Origin: Alphaproteobacteria bacterium
Lineage (GTDB): Bacteria > Pseudomonadota > Alphaproteobacteria > Ferrovibrionales > Ferrovibrionaceae
Reading direction: 5' to 3'
Assembly (NCBI GenBank): GCA_026126215.1
Contig: JAHCJQ010000001.1
Location: 90,223-154,222, forward strand
Length of the DNA stretch: 64,000 nucleotides
In this document: positions 41,198 through 49,859 of the stretch, in pieces
How positions within the stretch are numbered: position 1 is the first letter of the stretch
Layout: every line of letters begins with the position of its first letter
The notes under the pieces: model-generated
What the model was told of the DNA's origin: nothing
Seen by the model: only the letters and a program-made list of their open reading frames with translations
Database searches by the model: none
Position numbers and translations under genes: made by a program

Positions 41198-42673
41198 ATG
41201 AAATCGTCATCTACCATCGCTGCCAAGCTGCGGCGGCTGAGCAGCACGCCGCGTGCACGGCCACGCGTACTCGATTTGTTCGCCGGCTGCGGGGGGCTCA
41301 GCCTCGGATTCCACGCAGCTGGCTGCGAAGTCGTCGCCGCCATGGAGACGGACGAGCTTGCCGCCCGTTCTCACGCAATTAATTTCTTCAACGGTGAGTC
41401 CGATCGGATCATCACGCGCCACGCGCAACCGCGCGACGTCACGGCCATTGAGCCGGAGGAACTGGTCGAGGAGTTCGGGCTTGGCAGTCCCACTGATGCG
41501 TTTGACTTCATTATAGGTGGACCGCCCTGTCAGGCCTATGCGCGCGTTGGACGCGCCAAGCTTCGCGAGATTGCGGAGCATCCGCACGCCTACAAGGTCG
41601 ACCCGAGGGCGAATCTCTACCTTCGCTATCTCCATTACGTCGAGCAGCTGAAGCCTCTGGGGTTGCTGATGGAGAACGTTCCCGACATTCTGAACTATGG
41701 CGGTCACAACGTCATGCAGGAGATCGTCGAGTCGCTCGACGGCATGGGCTACGATGCCGCCTACTCACTCATCAACGCGGCACACCACGGCGTTCCGCAG
41801 ATGCGCGATCGTGTTTACATGATTGCGTTCCATCGGGACGTTCGTGCTGCGATTCAGTTTCCGACAGCAACCCACAAATGCGAACTCCCGTCCGGGTACG
41901 CCGGAACTCGTGCGGTCGCCTTGAAACTGATCAGAATTTTCGGCGCCGATGGTTTCGTTGAAGCCGATACCGGTCATGACGAGCTTCCGAGTGCTGTGAC
42001 AGCGCAGGAGGCGATCGGCGATCTTCCACCGGTCACCCTTCACCTCGAGGGCAGACTTCGCCGTGGAGCGCGGCGCTTCGATGAACGGGTGTCGTATCGG
42101 AAGACCACCTGGACCAACCTTTCGCCTTACGCCCGTACGATGCGCTCGTGGCCGGGGTTCGAGGAGCGCGACGGGGTGTATGACCACGTGCTGCGGTATC
42201 TTCCGCGCGACGCTCCCATCTTCCGGGCGATGGAGCCCGGGGATGAGTACCCGAAGGCACATCAAATCGCTCTGCGCCTCTTTGAAGCACGAGCACAACA
42301 ACGCGGCGTGAAGCCCCGGAGCGCCGAGTGGCGGGCGCTGCGGAAAAGCATCGTTCCGCCGTACGACCCGGCAAAGTTTCCGAACCGCTGGTGGAAGCTC
42401 AGAGCAGACAGACCCGTGCGAACCCTCACGGCGCACATTGGCAAGGACACCTACACTCACATCCACTACGACAGCGGGCAGGCGCGCGTAATAACAGTCC
42501 GTGAGGCGGCTCGGCTTCAGTCCTTTCCCGATGGATTTGTCTTCGCGGGGACAATGAACCCGGCTTTTCGCCAGATAGGAAACGCCGTCCCGCCACTGCT
42601 CGCGCGGGAGATTGCGTACTCCATAATGGAGAGTCTCCGAAGCGTCATGAGTCGTGTCGAGGCAGCCGAGTAG
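41198..42673 (+). CDS. DNA cytosine-5 methyltransferase (DISARM DrmMII candidate)
   Basis: The 491-residue protein has all main C5-methylase motifs in order: DLFAGCGGLSLGF (I), GGPPCQAYA with the catalytic Cys (IV), LMENVP (VI), QMRDRVYMIAF (VIII) and RQIGNAVPPLLA (X). It should methylate cytosine in a specific site. It is convergent with drmB (33 bp apart) and divergent from the AspBHI-like nuclease. Class 2 DISARM uses a C5 methylase called drmMII, so it may serve that system, the restriction enzyme, or both. Confidence 0.92.
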   Translation: MKSSSTIAAKLRRLSSTPRARPRVLDLFAGCGGLSLGFHAAGCEVVAAMETDELAARSHAINFFNGESDRIITRHAQPRDVTAIEPEELVEEFGLGSPTDAFDFIIGGPPCQAYARVGRAKLREIAEHPHAYKVDPRANLYLRYLHYVEQLKPLGLLMENVPDILNYGGHNVMQEIVESLDGMGYDAAYSLINAAHHGVPQMRDRVYMIAFHRDVRAAIQFPTATHKCELPSGYAGTRAVALKLIRIFGADGFVEADTGHDELPSAVTAQEAIGDLPPVTLHLEGRLRRGARRFDERVSYRKTTWTNLSPYARTMRSWPGFEERDGVYDHVLRYLPRDAPIFRAMEPGDEYPKAHQIALRLFEARAQQRGVKPRSAEWRALRKSIVPPYDPAKFPNRWWKLRADRPVRTLTAHIGKDTYTHIHYDSGQARVITVREAARLQSFPDGFVFAGTMNPAFRQIGNAVPPLLAREIAYSIMESLRSVMSRVEAAE

Positions 42674-42706
42674 GTGGCTGGTCTGACAATTGGACCCATG
42701 ACAACT

Positions 42707-44614
42707 TCACTCATTTGCTGCGACCGGGGCGTGATTGACCCCTGAGCCTGCTTCGGCTGCGCTTGGCCCCAGGTTGGAGAAGAATCCGATTTCGGGCGCC
42801 TCCGGCGTACCCACGAGCAGAGCGCGGTCAAGGAGCCGATTTCCTGTCTCGCACGACGTTTCGGGTAGAAGCACACATCCGTGACAGGCCGCGAGGTTGG
42901 CGTTGTCACTTCCCTGTCCGGGACTCTCTATGCATACCGGATCGCTGGAGCACCACCGGGCCCTGCGTATTGCTCGATCGATAACCACTCTGAGACGATC
43001 CGGCTCGCCCTGCCTCACGAGGCCGCCCATTGTTCCCTCTGAATCACCCGAGGCGGTGTAGACAAGGATGCCCTGCATCGGCCTCTCCGGGTCATCCGCC
43101 TCACAGTAAATTCGTTCTCGCAGTGACGCGCTTCCGTAGCCGCAGTCAAAGCTCAACTGCCCAATGAGGGCATGGGCAAACGCATGCAGAAGGACATACT
43201 TCGCAGTGATTTCGACTTCACCAAGACCGCGCTCAACGCGACGGCGGTTGTAGTGTTCATTAAGTGCAGAGATGCGCGCGTTCACCAAGGGATTCTGGCT
43301 CCATTCGTCCAGCTTCTCAGCACTGAACTCCAGAAAGACGCCCTCTCCATATACGACCGACGCTGGAAGCCAATTGAGATCGGGGTCCTCCGTTATGGGA
43401 GGCAGATCGGCCGATTTCGGATCCCCGATGGGGAGAAGCCTTGAAAAGCCGACCAGCACCCGCGTCTCCCGCAGCTTTCTGACTAGGCAGATGCCATGAA
43501 GAATGTCGGCCAAGTCAGGCCCGTATTCGGTTGGATCGACGACCTCCACCATCAGGTCGGTCGTTTCCCCACCCCTCCCAGTACGGAGAGCCTCATACTC
43601 CTGGCGCCGGAATTCCTCGTCGGAACGAAGGTTCGCGCCATCAAGTGACGCCGTACCGTCAAGCTTGCGCTGCGCGGCCTGTCTGAGTTCTTCATGGTCG
43701 ACCTGATAGATGGCGGCAATGGCTTCGCACCGCACAGCCTGCACGTATTTGCCGTCATCAAGACCCGCGACGAGCGTATCCCACACCTTGGGATTTTCGA
43801 GGATCTTGTTGATAGTCCTGCTGGTGTTCTCGCCCCACAAGGGAAGATAGATGGAGGAGACGGTCACGGGAAAATAGACGTTGGACGCCCCCCGCTGAAC
43901 AACACGAAGATACTCGCCGCACGCACCGGCCCGCTCATTGACATGGCCGAGCCACGGCATGCTCCTGGAGCAGTCATGGCCAATCTTGTGCAGCGCTCCG
44001 CCGGCATCAGCGTCAAAGTTGAAGCTACCGGCCATACTTTCAGATTTTCCACAACTGCATGCCACCTTGATGCCTGACAGACTGGCCGACGATCGTCCCG
44101 CGAGCAGTCGAAGCTTGTGACTTCGATCCCAGTTCCCGTCCCTATGGACCCACTCCATGAACGGGAAGTCCTCGATATGCCCCTTCGGGCATACGGCAAT
44201 GAATCTGCTGGGAATGAGATACGGACGCTTCCATTCAGGAAGTGACTCGCAGTCGAGACCCGGCCGGCACGGACATTTCATTCGTCCACCATAGAGCGGC
44301 AATTGCTCCATCGCTCCGCGGCGAGGGCAGTAGTGCCAGCGCGGAAAGCGGACAAAGGGTATGTACTGGTTTGCCAACTGGACTCCCGGGCCCGGCTCCC
44401 TGTGTTCAGGGGGCAGCCTGAAATGCGTCACGTCCAGTCGGACCTGAAGGCGTTCCTCCCGCACAAGCCAGTCGGAAGGGCATTCGTCCTTCGCGAAGGG
44501 CCACTCGTCAAGGCCCGCTGTCATCATCGACTCGTCACCCCGGAAATCGACCAAGGAGCCGATACCGAATGGACTGATGAGCTGGCCTCTCCTGATCGGT
44601 CTTAGATTCGGCAT
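42707..44614 (-). CDS. drmB: DrmB-like protein (DUF1998)
   Basis: The 635-residue protein starts MPNLRPIRRGQLISPFGIGS, a typical DrmB opening, and carries the C-terminal DUF1998 region with ECGYGSASLRERIY-like sequence (FDCGYGSASLRERIY), GILVYTASGDSEGTMGGLVRQG and a Cys set (WCSSDPVCIE, NLAACHGCVLLPETSCE). Further Cys pairs near residue 105 (CPRRG, CPCRPG) suggest zinc binding. DrmB pairs with the DrmA helicase in DISARM phage defence. An in-frame extension into drmA was not used. Gap to drmA is 47 bp. Confidence 0.87.
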   Translation of the reverse strand: MPNLRPIRRGQLISPFGIGSLVDFRGDESMMTAGLDEWPFAKDECPSDWLVREERLQVRLDVTHFRLPPEHREPGPGVQLANQYIPFVRFPRWHYCPRRGAMEQLPLYGGRMKCPCRPGLDCESLPEWKRPYLIPSRFIAVCPKGHIEDFPFMEWVHRDGNWDRSHKLRLLAGRSSASLSGIKVACSCGKSESMAGSFNFDADAGGALHKIGHDCSRSMPWLGHVNERAGACGEYLRVVQRGASNVYFPVTVSSIYLPLWGENTSRTINKILENPKVWDTLVAGLDDGKYVQAVRCEAIAAIYQVDHEELRQAAQRKLDGTASLDGANLRSDEEFRRQEYEALRTGRGGETTDLMVEVVDPTEYGPDLADILHGICLVRKLRETRVLVGFSRLLPIGDPKSADLPPITEDPDLNWLPASVVYGEGVFLEFSAEKLDEWSQNPLVNARISALNEHYNRRRVERGLGEVEITAKYVLLHAFAHALIGQLSFDCGYGSASLRERIYCEADDPERPMQGILVYTASGDSEGTMGGLVRQGEPDRLRVVIDRAIRRARWCSSDPVCIESPGQGSDNANLAACHGCVLLPETSCETGNRLLDRALLVGTPEAPEIGFFSNLGPSAAEAGSGVNHAPVAANE

Positions 44615-44661
44615 GCTGTCTGCTCGCGTCTGTGACTTGGTGCTGTTGCTGCGCAACCCAT

Positions 44662-47600
44662 TCAGGAAAGTGCTTTGCTTCCATAGCCACCGGTCAGGGG
44701 CCGCGCCGCGCAATCAGCGTCAATGTTCCGCATCGAAGTCGGGGTCGGGTATGGCGGAGAGGCGTCGTACCAGAGTGGGTGGCGCTGCCCGCCCGCCGGA
44801 TACATCAACGGTATCTCCTCGGACGGTGGGCCAAAACCCCCGTATCGGGGAGGCGGAGCGGCAGCCCATTTGCCAATGATTTCATCAACGAGGCGTTCGG
44901 TTCCCGGCCACTCATCGGGGTCAACGGACATTATTCTTTCGCGGACGGTCTGCTTGATTCGTCGCACCAGAGCCGCATCTGGTGGATGGTTCGGTCGGAT
45001 ACGCAGATCCTCATCGCCCCAGAAACGGCAGAGTATCACGATGAGTGCGTGGAGTGCCCGCTCGCGTACCGGTACTGCGAAGGGCGTAACGCTTGTCGGC
45101 TCCACATGCTGGTAGAGAGCGTGATGGTAGGACCGGAAATGCTCGTAGTGAGACCGGTCCCTTGGCTTGAACGGGTTGTAGTTGATCACAACGAGACCCG
45201 GTCGTCTGATGTCGCGCCCCACGCGACTGGATGCCTGGATGTATTCCGACGTGGTCTTGGGCTGCCCCACAATCGTCATCAGGCTCAGCCTTGGAACGTC
45301 CAGACCGACCTGTATCATGTTGGTGGCGAAGCAGATGTCGATGACTTCCGATGCCGTTGAACCGTCGTAGCGGACGAAGAGCTGCTGGAGAATTCCTGGA
45401 ATTTCACTGCTCTGGACGCGGCTGGTCAGCTCGACGTCCCTGTTAATGAATCGCCTCGGATCGACGGCAGCGTCCTTTACGACCTCAAGGCGCAGGCCGA
45501 GCCGATCCCACATGGCGTTGAGAAACTCCCGGATGTCTGCACGAACGAGAGTTGCCGCATGGCCGAGTTCGCGTAGGCTGTTGAAGTAACCCATCATCGT
45601 CCAGTACGGGTCAATGGAATGCGGGGCGCTGCCCGCAAAGAGCTTGGGTGCCTGCAGCAGTGCACCCATCGTTCGCACCTGTGCTGTCACATGGGACGGA
45701 AGTGCGGTTGCAAACACTCCGACATAAAGGCGTCCAACCTCGTCTTCCCTTTCCTCCGCGAAAAACGAATCCCCAGCCTTCAGTGCCTGCGGTGGAAACA
45801 GGAAGGCTGACCTTCCATACAGGCCCTGCACTTGGCTTTCGGCTCTGGAGATTGTCGCGGTAGATGCTATGATCTTGGCTGGATCTCGCTGCCCCTCCTT
45901 CTCATTAACGCAAAGCGCCTCGATCGCTGTTTCGTAGTGTCCAACCATTGATCCAAGCGGTCCCGAGATAAGATGGAGCTCGTCCTGGATGATCAGCTCC
46001 GGTGGCGGATAGGGCGTGTCAATCCCGAACAGCCGGCGTGCAGCTGGCTGGAAGGCAAGCATCGCAAACTTGTCGACAGTGCCTATGACAAGCGTCGGCG
46101 GCGAATCGTAGATCTGCTCGTCTATGACTGCGAGCGGAAGGCCATCGTCTGAACTGAAGTCACACTCGGGATCCTCGCAAATAAGCCTGACCCGAGCGGG
46201 ATGGGCCAGCTTGCGATAGCCCTTGCATCTCATGCTCCGGCCGGCCTGCTGAGGGCCCATCGCGGCGCCGCACCACGGGCAGCTCAACATGATGAACTTG
46301 TTGACGCCGCGCCCGGACTGAAGCTGCCTCAGCGCCTTCACGGCATTTTCTTCGGTATTGGGGGTCACTTCGCCCCCAACCCACAGACCAATTGAAAAGC
46401 GCTCCTCACCCAAGAGTTCCCGCTGCCGAACTCGGATCATTTCGCAGGCACAGATCAAGGAGGCCGCACGCTGGAACTGCTGGGTCGTCAGAAGCCTGAG
46501 CGTATAGCGCATGAGGATGGTCGTGCCGGCGTGCCTCCGATTCCGGAGCCTCCGCAGGAACATGGTAAGCGCCGAAAGACCCAGATATGCCTCTGTCTTC
46601 CCTCCGCCAGTTGGAAACCAGATCACGTCGACAATGCCGCGTTCCTGACAGCTCGGATCGAGCACTGCGCGGATGTTCATCAGGATGAAGGCCAGCTGGA
46701 ACGGCCGCCATTTTCTCTCTGGATCGTCGTAAGACGGGCGAGCGAATGGCGCCTCGAGCTTCAATCCGTCAGGCCCACTGATCCACGATCTGATCTTCTC
46801 CGACGATATCTGGTAATGGACCTGCTGCATCAGCATGGCCTCATTCATTAGCCGGAATGCGAATGCCACATCGGGGTTTTCGCTAAGCAATGTGATGCCG
46901 TCCCGCATCCGGCGCAGACATTCTCGACAGTTCTCCATATGTCGCCGGCCGGTCTGCTTCAGTTCGCCGGACAGGTCCACCCGCAATTCGATCTCTTCAT
47001 TCCTTGCGCTGATCCATTCTTCGTACTCATCGGCGAGTCTGGTGCAGAGCGTGATCCCAGCACCCGAGTCCCCGGAGGCGAATTCCAGCATCCGCAGCTC
47101 CAGTCCCTCGATCAGCGTCGGCAGGACTGGTTTGACCTCATAGGTCGGGAGAACCTCCGTTCGAATGAGAGTGGTGAGATCCCCTTCAGGTTCGTTCCAT
47201 TCCGCCGCACACCCATGTCCCACGGCAAAGGTCTTTCTATGGATGTATAGAAGCTGCAATGACAGCTCCTCGTCGTCCTTTGCATCGCGAGGGCGTTCTG
47301 GGTAGCCGAGAAAGCAGGCTCGCCCATTGGGCTCCCTGATAGCGAACCCGCACTGGAAGAAGCAGGCCGAGTTGTCGGGCGCCTTGCTTTCGCTGACGCG
47401 GCGGTTGACCAGCGTGAACGTGACAAGCCGTGTCCTCGCCGGATTCGCTGACTGTGGAAACGGTCTGCTGACGACGTGGAGCGCGAGCACCGGTCTCTCG
47501 TTTTCCTCGACAACCGGCCTTTCAAAAACCACCGTTTCGGTACCCAGCAACTCGTCGGACATGAGGTCGATTGACCGATCAGCCGGCCGCCGCCACCAGG

Positions 47601-48087
47601 CCTTCGGGGAGAACTCGTTCCCGTCTTTGTCCTTTCGCTTCTCCCATTCAAGCTCCTCGTGCCTGTAGACGCTGGCGGACACATCGATACGCAGTTGATC
47701 CGGAACCTCCACAAGAGCCGTAAGCCCCATTGCGCTTGGGAGGAACTCGTTTGCAAGCGTCACGTCTCGATCGGTATCGGGCGGGTTCTCCCCAGGAACG
47801 ACTTCGACGTCGGCCTCATCGGCCAGGGGAGTTTCCACGATCGCATCGGGGTCAGGTGATTCTGCGTCCCCACTGACCTCCTCTCCTTCGGCCGTTTCGT
47901 CTTGTCGGAGGGTCTGAGATCGCATTGGGAACAGAATGCCTGCGCCGTACCGCTGTCGGGGTGGATCCTGTGGTCGAAGAATCTCCTGTCCATCGATCTG
48001 AACCGCTGGGTAGCTGGGCGAGGGGCCGACAAGCTCCTTGCGCAGGAAATCCACGATGAAGGCGCGCGCAGCCAGTGCTTCGCTCAT
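44662..48087 (-). CDS. drmA: DrmA-like DISARM helicase
   Basis: The 1141-residue helicase has motif I WFPTGGGKTEAYLG (about residue 485), a Cys cluster (CPWCGAAM, CEDPECDF), motif II LIIQDELHLI (about 690), SAT-like STATISRAE and motif VI YIQASSRVGRD. It matches the DISARM core helicase in length and in the N-terminal FLRKELVGPSP pattern. DISARM restricts incoming phage DNA. The start overlaps the NERD-helicase stop by 4 bp (ATGA), so the genes are coupled. Confidence 0.9.
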   Translation of the reverse strand: MSEALAARAFIVDFLRKELVGPSPSYPAVQIDGQEILRPQDPPRQRYGAGILFPMRSQTLRQDETAEGEEVSGDAESPDPDAIVETPLADEADVEVVPGENPPDTDRDVTLANEFLPSAMGLTALVEVPDQLRIDVSASVYRHEELEWEKRKDKDGNEFSPKAWWRRPADRSIDLMSDELLGTETVVFERPVVEENERPVLALHVVSRPFPQSANPARTRLVTFTLVNRRVSESKAPDNSACFFQCGFAIREPNGRACFLGYPERPRDAKDDEELSLQLLYIHRKTFAVGHGCAAEWNEPEGDLTTLIRTEVLPTYEVKPVLPTLIEGLELRMLEFASGDSGAGITLCTRLADEYEEWISARNEEIELRVDLSGELKQTGRRHMENCRECLRRMRDGITLLSENPDVAFAFRLMNEAMLMQQVHYQISSEKIRSWISGPDGLKLEAPFARPSYDDPERKWRPFQLAFILMNIRAVLDPSCQERGIVDVIWFPTGGGKTEAYLGLSALTMFLRRLRNRRHAGTTILMRYTLRLLTTQQFQRAASLICACEMIRVRQRELLGEERFSIGLWVGGEVTPNTEENAVKALRQLQSGRGVNKFIMLSCPWCGAAMGPQQAGRSMRCKGYRKLAHPARVRLICEDPECDFSSDDGLPLAVIDEQIYDSPPTLVIGTVDKFAMLAFQPAARRLFGIDTPYPPPELIIQDELHLISGPLGSMVGHYETAIEALCVNEKEGQRDPAKIIASTATISRAESQVQGLYGRSAFLFPPQALKAGDSFFAEEREDEVGRLYVGVFATALPSHVTAQVRTMGALLQAPKLFAGSAPHSIDPYWTMMGYFNSLRELGHAATLVRADIREFLNAMWDRLGLRLEVVKDAAVDPRRFINRDVELTSRVQSSEIPGILQQLFVRYDGSTASEVIDICFATNMIQVGLDVPRLSLMTIVGQPKTTSEYIQASSRVGRDIRRPGLVVINYNPFKPRDRSHYEHFRSYHHALYQHVEPTSVTPFAVPVRERALHALIVILCRFWGDEDLRIRPNHPPDAALVRRIKQTVRERIMSVDPDEWPGTERLVDEIIGKWAAAPPPRYGGFGPPSEEIPLMYPAGGQRHPLWYDASPPYPTPTSMRNIDADCAARPLTGGYGSKALS

Positions 48088-49856
48088 CGGTGCAGCTCCC
48101 GCACCATGGCCGCTCTGATCCGATGTTCGACCGACTTTCGGGCCGCCTCGCTGATCATGAGAACTAGCAGGCTCCTCGCCCTCGACATCGCGACATACAG
48201 GAGCGACTGCGGTTCATCCGTGTCCACTTCGTCGATGTCCACGACGATCACCACAGGGCTTTCAAGACCCTTGAAGGAGTGAACCGTCGAAAACCTGATG
48301 GCTGATTGCACGCCGGTTGTGCCACGGGAGATGTCGACAAGTGGGACGGACGAGATGGTCTTGACTCCGGCAAGACTGGAATTCTCCAACCTACGTGGCG
48401 ACAGGATCACGATGTCGTCGATTGGCGTCCTCTCCTTGACTAGACGGCTCACTGCATCTGTTAACAGCCCTCCCAGGTCGGCACGCGTCTTCCAGTATCG
48501 GTGTTCCACTGGAAGGCCTGTCTCGTCACTTAGCCGGTATGGGAGCTTTTCAAAGCCGGCGATGAGAGCGGTTTCCTCCGCGATCCGACGGGTGTTCCTA
48601 CAGTTGAGGGTAAGCTTCGCCCGGACGAAATGCTCACTATAGCGGGAGAGCACGGCGAGGGGGTCATCCCTGCTGCCATAGAGAGCCTGCCGCGTGAAAT
48701 CGCCAAAGACAGCCCAGCGTCCACCCGCTAGGCCACCGGGGATAGCAAGGTTGAGAACATCGAGTATGGGCGCACTGCACAGGTCCTGTGCCTCATCGAC
48801 AACGAGAGCATCAAACGGCGCACCCCTTTCCTCCAAGGCGATCGCTGCATAGAACGGGTAGAGTTCGCCAAAGAATGTTTTCACATCGCCGCTGTTCAGG
48901 GCGTGCCGCTCCTTGTCCATGAACTCCTCCGCGGCACTGCTCTCCAGGATGAGGCGCCTCGCGATCCCGTGCCAAGTGCCGGCCATAATTTCCCCGCTCT
49001 TCGTCTGTCCCTGCAGCCATTCGCCGAGCAGTCGATTGAAGCAGACAAGACATACCCTTGCTCCATCACTGCTTGCACGGCGTGCGTATTCGATGGCAAG
49101 CAGCGTCTTGCCGGTGCCGGCTGCTCCTTCGAACAGGCAGCGTGGATTCGCCTCAAGTTCGTCGAGCCGGGAATACTGCTCTTCTGTCAGTCGCAGCAGT
49201 CTGGCTTCCGTATGTCCAATCGAGACACCTTTTGCGACGATCAATTCGAAGTCTGGACGCAGGAAATTTGCGATGGACCTTGCCTGGGCCGCGGTCGGAA
49301 GTCGGTCGCCGCCGCGCGGCTGAAATTCGCGGAGTCGACGGTGCGCCAATCGCATCAGGGGCCTGGAAATAGGACCCCGCAGGTCATCGAAATCGATGAC
49401 ATCCTGGCGCTCGAACTCCGGTGTGACGGGTGGGCAGATCACATCGGGGAAGACAACTCCGCATCCGATTGGACTGCGCGTCTCGGGGGCACTCTCTCCG
49501 AAACGACGGGTGATCGCCTTCCGCAGTGCGAACATTGATTCGCGGACCTGATGGAACGGACTCTTGCTGAGCAGTGCGACGTTGCCGTGACGGTTTATCG
49601 TCCGCCACTGGCCCTCGTCGCAGGACACGCGTCCCCCCTTGACCTCAAGGCACAGGATTCCTTCGCCCGGAATGATCACAACGAAGTCGATTTCGCCATA
49701 CGGGCCTGTGGTTCTCCGGGCAAGCCCCAGAGAGTGGAGAGCCGTCCACTCCTTGCTGTCGGGGTCGTTTGCAAGCAGGCTGAAGACGCGCCGCTCGCCA
49801 GCACTCACGCCACCATCATCAATCCGCGCTGGAATCATCCTTGCCATGGCGGTCAT
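48084..49856 (-). CDS. NERD-domain UvrD-type helicase
   Basis: The 590-residue protein joins a NERD nuclease-related domain (YGEIDFVVIIPGEGILCLEV, with Asp and Glu-x-Lys) to an SF1 helicase: motif I EGAAGTGKTLLA, DEAQDLC, FSTVHSFKGLES and LYVAMSRARSLL. It sits between the drmE-like gene and drmA in an operon with overlapping or touching ends. DISARM operons usually have drmC (phospholipase D-like) as nuclease. This gene may replace it. A second ATG nine bases downstream has a better-placed GAGGA site and could be the true start. Confidence 0.87.
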   Translation of the reverse strand: MTAMARMIPARIDDGGVSAGERRVFSLLANDPDSKEWTALHSLGLARRTTGPYGEIDFVVIIPGEGILCLEVKGGRVSCDEGQWRTINRHGNVALLSKSPFHQVRESMFALRKAITRRFGESAPETRSPIGCGVVFPDVICPPVTPEFERQDVIDFDDLRGPISRPLMRLAHRRLREFQPRGGDRLPTAAQARSIANFLRPDFELIVAKGVSIGHTEARLLRLTEEQYSRLDELEANPRCLFEGAAGTGKTLLAIEYARRASSDGARVCLVCFNRLLGEWLQGQTKSGEIMAGTWHGIARRLILESSAAEEFMDKERHALNSGDVKTFFGELYPFYAAIALEERGAPFDALVVDEAQDLCSAPILDVLNLAIPGGLAGGRWAVFGDFTRQALYGSRDDPLAVLSRYSEHFVRAKLTLNCRNTRRIAEETALIAGFEKLPYRLSDETGLPVEHRYWKTRADLGGLLTDAVSRLVKERTPIDDIVILSPRRLENSSLAGVKTISSVPLVDISRGTTGVQSAIRFSTVHSFKGLESPVVIVVDIDEVDTDEPQSLLYVAMSRARSLLVLMISEAARKSVEHRIRAAMVRELHR

Positions 49857-49859
49857 TCC

